Shown here in pieces: positions 6,501 through 7,998 of a stretch of 7,998 bases of DNA (the stretch's first letter is position 1; each line of letters opens with the position of its first letter). The position numbers were made by a program, and so were the translations under genes. This stretch comes from an uncultured Clostridia bacterium (GTDB lineage Bacteria > Bacillota > Clostridia > TANB77 > CAG-465): positions 1-7,998 of the forward strand of contig CANRAK010000058.1 in the NCBI GenBank assembly GCA_947628575.1, in the 5' to 3' direction. The notes below the pieces were generated by a model. That model was not told where the DNA came from, did no database searches, and saw only the letters and a list, made by a program, of their open reading frames with translations.

Positions 6501-7812
6501 GGGATATTCCTAATTTTAAGTATAAATATCTATATTGAAGTAATGTTGTTAAATGTTGTATAATATTAAATCCCTCGGAATCAGCTTTTACTAGTCCTAG
6601 ACCACTTCCAGCTCTTATAGCATTAAAATATGCTGTAATACCTTCTTTTTTATCATCAATTAATTCACCTGCACGCATTTTAGATAGATTATCATATATA
6701 GGTTCAGTTTTATAAAGTTGACTAGATTTATTTAACTTACTCATTGCTTCATTATAATATGCTCTACCACTTGCAAGTTTATTTGCTTCATCTTGTGTTA
6801 ATTCTATAGCATCATTTCTATCAAATATTTTTGGAGAATATGCTGTTCCAATTAAAGTTTTCTTTGCATAATTATATGTCCAAACAGGAACATTTCTCTC
6901 ACTCAAGTCTTTATTTTTTTGCGCTTTAGCCATACCTGCAAGTAATAAAGGGTTAAAAATGTAGTATGATGAATAAGATAATTTAACATTTGTACTAGTA
7001 CCTATTGCAGTATAAAAAGTTGTACCAAATCCACTTCCCATAGTGTAATTTAATAAATTACTTTTAAATTCTAAAAATTGATTGTTAATATAAAAAAAGT
7101 TTTCAAGAGTTTCAAATGTATCATTTCCATTTGCATCTTTATCTGTTTCTAAAAAACTATCATCTCTATTATAATAATGTATTAATGCATTATACATTAA
7201 TACAGCGTGTTCTGACATATCAAGCATTACTTTAGATTGAACACCCATATCTTCAGCAGAACCTATATCTTTTGCATCGCTTAAATAGTTAACTTTACAA
7301 TATTCTTCCTCAAATCTTTCAGTATAAGAATTTACTATTCTACTAAAGTTTCCACCTAAATATACACTTTTATTATAATATACACCACCTACAATTTTTC
7401 CATCATCAGATAATAAACATCCATATAGGGTATTTCTTTCATTATATGGATAATTATCTCCGAAACTGTATGTGTTTGTTTTATATGATGGATCTACTGA
7501 GCCATAACTAAATATTTTTCCATCAGCAATTGTTTCAATATACAAATAATCATCAAAATTATTTCCTGTATAAAAACTATATGCCTTACCTCCGAACAAA
7601 GAATCAGTTTCAAGTCTTATTTTTCCTCCATACCATGAAGCAATTTCATCAACAGTAGTTTCTTTTGTTATAATTCTACCTGTTCCATTAACTTCAATAT
7701 ACATCAAGTCATTTTTTGTAAATTGACTATAACTTGAGGCATTTACATGATTTGCAACCAATCCCACAAATAAAATAAATATAAAAGACATAACAAATTT
7801 AATCTTTTTCAT
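3562..7812 (-). CDS. Secreted CAP-domain protein with Ig-like repeats and C-terminal type I dockerin
   Basis: Complete, 1416 residues. Signal peptide 1-25 (MKKIKF, hydrophobic core, likely cleavage after VNA). Residues 33-150 resemble the CAP-associated N-terminal domain found ahead of CAP in Bacillus YlbC-like proteins. Residues 160-390 are a mostly helical region I do not recognise. Residues 391-655 look like a CAP (SCP/PR-1) domain: FNAIRAGSGL (396-405), SHHP (437-440), LGHRR (496-500), then the usual trailing beta-rich part with GKTWNF. Big_2-like or other Ig-like domains follow at about 685-757 (WTSSNPDVISV), 758-865, 897-1006, 1007-1103 (ATVDSSGVVTF) and 1104-1220, and a beta domain with an acidic loop at 1226-1355. 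A type I dockerin (1359-1416) ends the protein. It is therefore exported and probably tethered by a cohesin partner. No catalytic activity can be claimed: bacterial CAP functions are mostly unknown. AAGGGG nine bases before the ATG supports the start. Transcribed alone, between two terminators. Confidence 0.5.
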   Translation of the reverse strand: MKKIKFVMSFIFILFVGLVANHVNASSYSQFTKNDLMYIEVNGTGRIITKETTVDEIASWYGGKIRLETDSLFGGKAYSFYTGNNFDDYLYIETIADGKIFSYGSVDPSYKTNTYSFGDNYPYNERNTLYGCLLSDDGKIVGGVYYNKSVYLGGNFSRIVNSYTERFEEEYCKVNYLSDAKDIGSAEDMGVQSKVMLDMSEHAVLMYNALIHYYNRDDSFLETDKDANGNDTFETLENFFYINNQFLEFKSNLLNYTMGSGFGTTFYTAIGTSTNVKLSYSSYYIFNPLLLAGMAKAQKNKDLSERNVPVWTYNYAKKTLIGTAYSPKIFDRNDAIELTQDEANKLASGRAYYNEAMSKLNKSSQLYKTEPIYDNLSKMRAGELIDDKKEGITAYFNAIRAGSGLGLVKADSEGFNIIQHLTTLLQYRYLYLKLGISHHPEQPDGLSDEYYKIAIGDEKSWGSNISFALKSTNVDTMLYHIKALLMDEGDDKDFTLGHRRDLLKPTFSLFGYGITGFVGAVNLSGFQSLDYDCNGLPAVNGVTFLETLTNRRFKWTASFNEDKYLVNPNTTTTVKCINTGKTWNFTSEVNEDGKIYQNVCFNDGVITSAANKILFYDHDIEPMTGYVYEVTINNLTDVKKQNKNATYKYRTVFEYADSLMNPTTPNSMVIDTTNLYKMPDYQNVYQAPIGRALKLRVKLSNTDVADLKLTWTSSNPDVISVTQDGTIYASKPSEEQVVISVKMDGSDVTDQIILMPYISLKDVTMTPSSVEMDASEKTSQVFKVVTVPDDVTEILDIQWVLSDGNNQYFLTKTPDNSKYKGAYIFQLDNQIDKNLNDYFQVEAINVGIDSSEKLIKNIQLKVIAPNKNVSQYSLITYVSAMSDMYHDNRNYGGVSNISVSSKISSVESIVTVNGKNIVLDDCGKKITTTQTITITGNEPYEYNLSAKTYPEDALETNPNLAWSVVSGNNIASIKNGNKLVVNGIGKIKIKRSGVKERTFEVNIVAPAQKIELSSSLTNIKDGRYVQSYSSGDKFSRLELSTKVIPSISKDEIKYSIKKGEGDDIATVDSSGVVTFTGVGDVTVLASTANIITPAEYKITVVKGIEGFTFESDKTGKVITCFNVDISNKEADSAGLVHIQGPKATYDGYDKAKVAKAQLITYSLVGDPGQIDGQPAVNVDNEGVLHIRGAVDISRNIKVRANVTGPDGKSLTKEYSLIINNESKKEGIRISSGNMTPVYKEDNCPTFYVNTGNTYSFTISNDLKANDEIEIENVISSDFDTDYELGGNVARVIVDKAGEYSILCPLKNYKKQLKDDEDGDGISYSQGLERVEGTLSEQFGDYNDQPIYFKFKLVVSDYLKGDVNKDGVINSTDSAMVLDLYKNGNATEEDYRLGDMDNNGVLNSTDSAMILDIFKSN
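3565..3738 (-). other. Type I dockerin domain (C-terminus of the CAP-domain protein)
   Basis: Residues 1359-1416 form two F-hand calcium loops joined by a short linker. Loop 1 is D1361, N1363, D1365, G1366, N1369, D1372. Loop 2 is D1394, D1396, N1398, G1399, N1402, D1405. Each is followed by a helix (STDSAMVLDLYK and STDSAMILDIFK). The Ser-Thr pair at loop positions 10-11 matches the cohesin-contact pair of Clostridium thermocellum type I dockerins. Positions 17-18 are Leu-Asp and Ile-Leu-Asp-type residues rather than the Lys-Arg typical of that species. The near-symmetric halves are compatible with the dual binding mode known for dockerins. The assignment is confident; which cohesin it binds is unknown. 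Confidence 0.5.
3593..3710 (-). repeat. 19-bp direct repeat in the two dockerin loops
   Basis: The identical 19-base string gcagaatcagttgaattaa occurs at 3593-3611 and 3692-3710, 99 bp (33 codons) apart. It encodes the NSTDSA segment of each calcium-binding half. This is the internal duplication typical of dockerins, preserved here at the nucleotide level over the cohesin-contact residues. Confidence 0.5.
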
Positions 7813-7821
7813 ATAACTTTA

Positions 7822-7827
7822 CCCCTT
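7822..7827 (-). promoter_or_regulatory. Shine-Dalgarno for the CAP/dockerin gene
   Basis: Minus-strand AAGGGG (within GGAAGGGG) lies nine bases before the ATG at 7812. It is the only GC-rich stretch in the leader and supports this start. Confidence 0.5.
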
Positions 7828-7849
7828 CCGAGCTACATTTCATACATAT

Positions 7850-7880
7850 TTTATACAAAAATTTTATCAAATAATGTCTA
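7850..7880 (-). promoter_or_regulatory. Candidate promoter for the CAP/dockerin gene
   Basis: On the minus strand TAGACA (7880-7875; five of six to TTGACA) is followed after 19 bases by TATAAA (7855-7850). An alternative is TTGATA (7870-7865) with TATGTA (7848-7843) at 16-base spacing. Either would start transcription some 25-35 bases before the ATG. Being just downstream of the previous terminator, a promoter is expected here, but the exact elements are uncertain. Confidence 0.5.
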
Positions 7881-7942
7881 AATATTAAATATATTAGCTT
7901 AAATTTGTAAAATTATTACAGTAAATATTACATTTATGAAAC

Positions 7943-7974
7943 AAAAAAGAAAGGATAGATTTCTCTACCCTTTC
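7943..7974 (-). terminator. Intrinsic terminator of an upstream gene outside the window
   Basis: On the minus strand GAAAGGGTAGA pairs with TCTATCCTTTC around a GAAA loop (11 pairs, one of them G-U), then runs into TTTTTTGTTTC. On the plus strand the G-U pair becomes an A-C mismatch, and there is no matching T-run, so the terminator reads minus. It implies a minus-strand gene ending just right of this point. Confidence 0.5.
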
Positions 7975-7998
7975 ACTATGTTAATTCAAGTTATTTTG
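7975..7998 (-). other. Likely 3' end of an upstream minus-strand gene (not callable)
   Basis: The last 24 bases precede the terminator and contain a minus-strand stop in each frame (for example TAA in the frame reading CAA AAT AAC TTG AAT). The upstream gene therefore ends within or just beyond the window edge. Too little is present to choose the frame or name the product. Confidence 0.5.

Noticed and set aside
7101..7143. EF-hand-like loop around residues 224-237 of the CAP/dockerin protein (DKDANGN)
   Set aside because: The first half of the loop fits, but the acidic residue expected at position 12 is missing and flanking helices are unclear.
3562..7812. Sortase or S-layer anchoring of the CAP/dockerin protein
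   Set aside because: The complete sequence ends in the dockerin, with no LPxTG, hydrophobic tail or SLH motif.

Overview
The window is AT-rich (roughly 30% G+C by eye, not counted). Almost all of it is coding on the minus strand: two very large secreted or surface-anchored multidomain proteins. Start codons are ATG with purine-rich Shine-Dalgarno sequences. TGG is used for Trp and AGA dominates for Arg. Intrinsic terminators are strong hairpins followed by T-runs. The proteins carry a type I dockerin, a CAP domain of the Gly-His-Arg-Arg kind, Big_2-like Ig domains, PKD domains and YDG repeats. Together this points to a low-GC Gram-positive bacterium of the Clostridia/Firmicutes type, plausibly a gut species; no closer placement is justified from the sequence alone.

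Layout, in the direction of transcription (right to left). Positions 7975-7998 are the tail of whatever lies upstream, and 7943-7974 is a minus-strand terminator that closes that unit. A promoter-like region (7843-7880) and an SD (7822-7827) precede a complete 1416-residue gene (7812 to 3562). Its product has a signal peptide, a CAP-associated N-terminal domain, a CAP domain, about six Ig-like or other beta domains and a C-terminal dockerin. A perfect hairpin terminator overlaps its stop codon. A roughly 230-bp, very AT-rich intergenic region follows, with a possible promoter and an 11-bp inverted repeat. The second gene starts at 3306 and is still open at position 1, giving 1102 codons seen and no stop. 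Its product has an N-terminal membrane segment, a von Willebrand A-like domain split by a beta-sandwich insertion, PKD domains, Ig-like domains, a small Cys/His motif, and the start of an 88-residue YDG tandem array that runs off the window.

The two genes appear to be separate transcription units, given the terminator between them. Both look like cell-surface proteins. The dockerin implies that the first is docked onto a cohesin-bearing partner elsewhere. No cohesin is recognisable in the visible part of the second, whose C-terminus is missing. The plus strand holds no gene I can support. I see no RNA genes, mobile elements or CRISPR.

[Format note: the original answer gave no confidence values; the uniform 0.5 in every feature is a placeholder required by the schema, not an estimate.]
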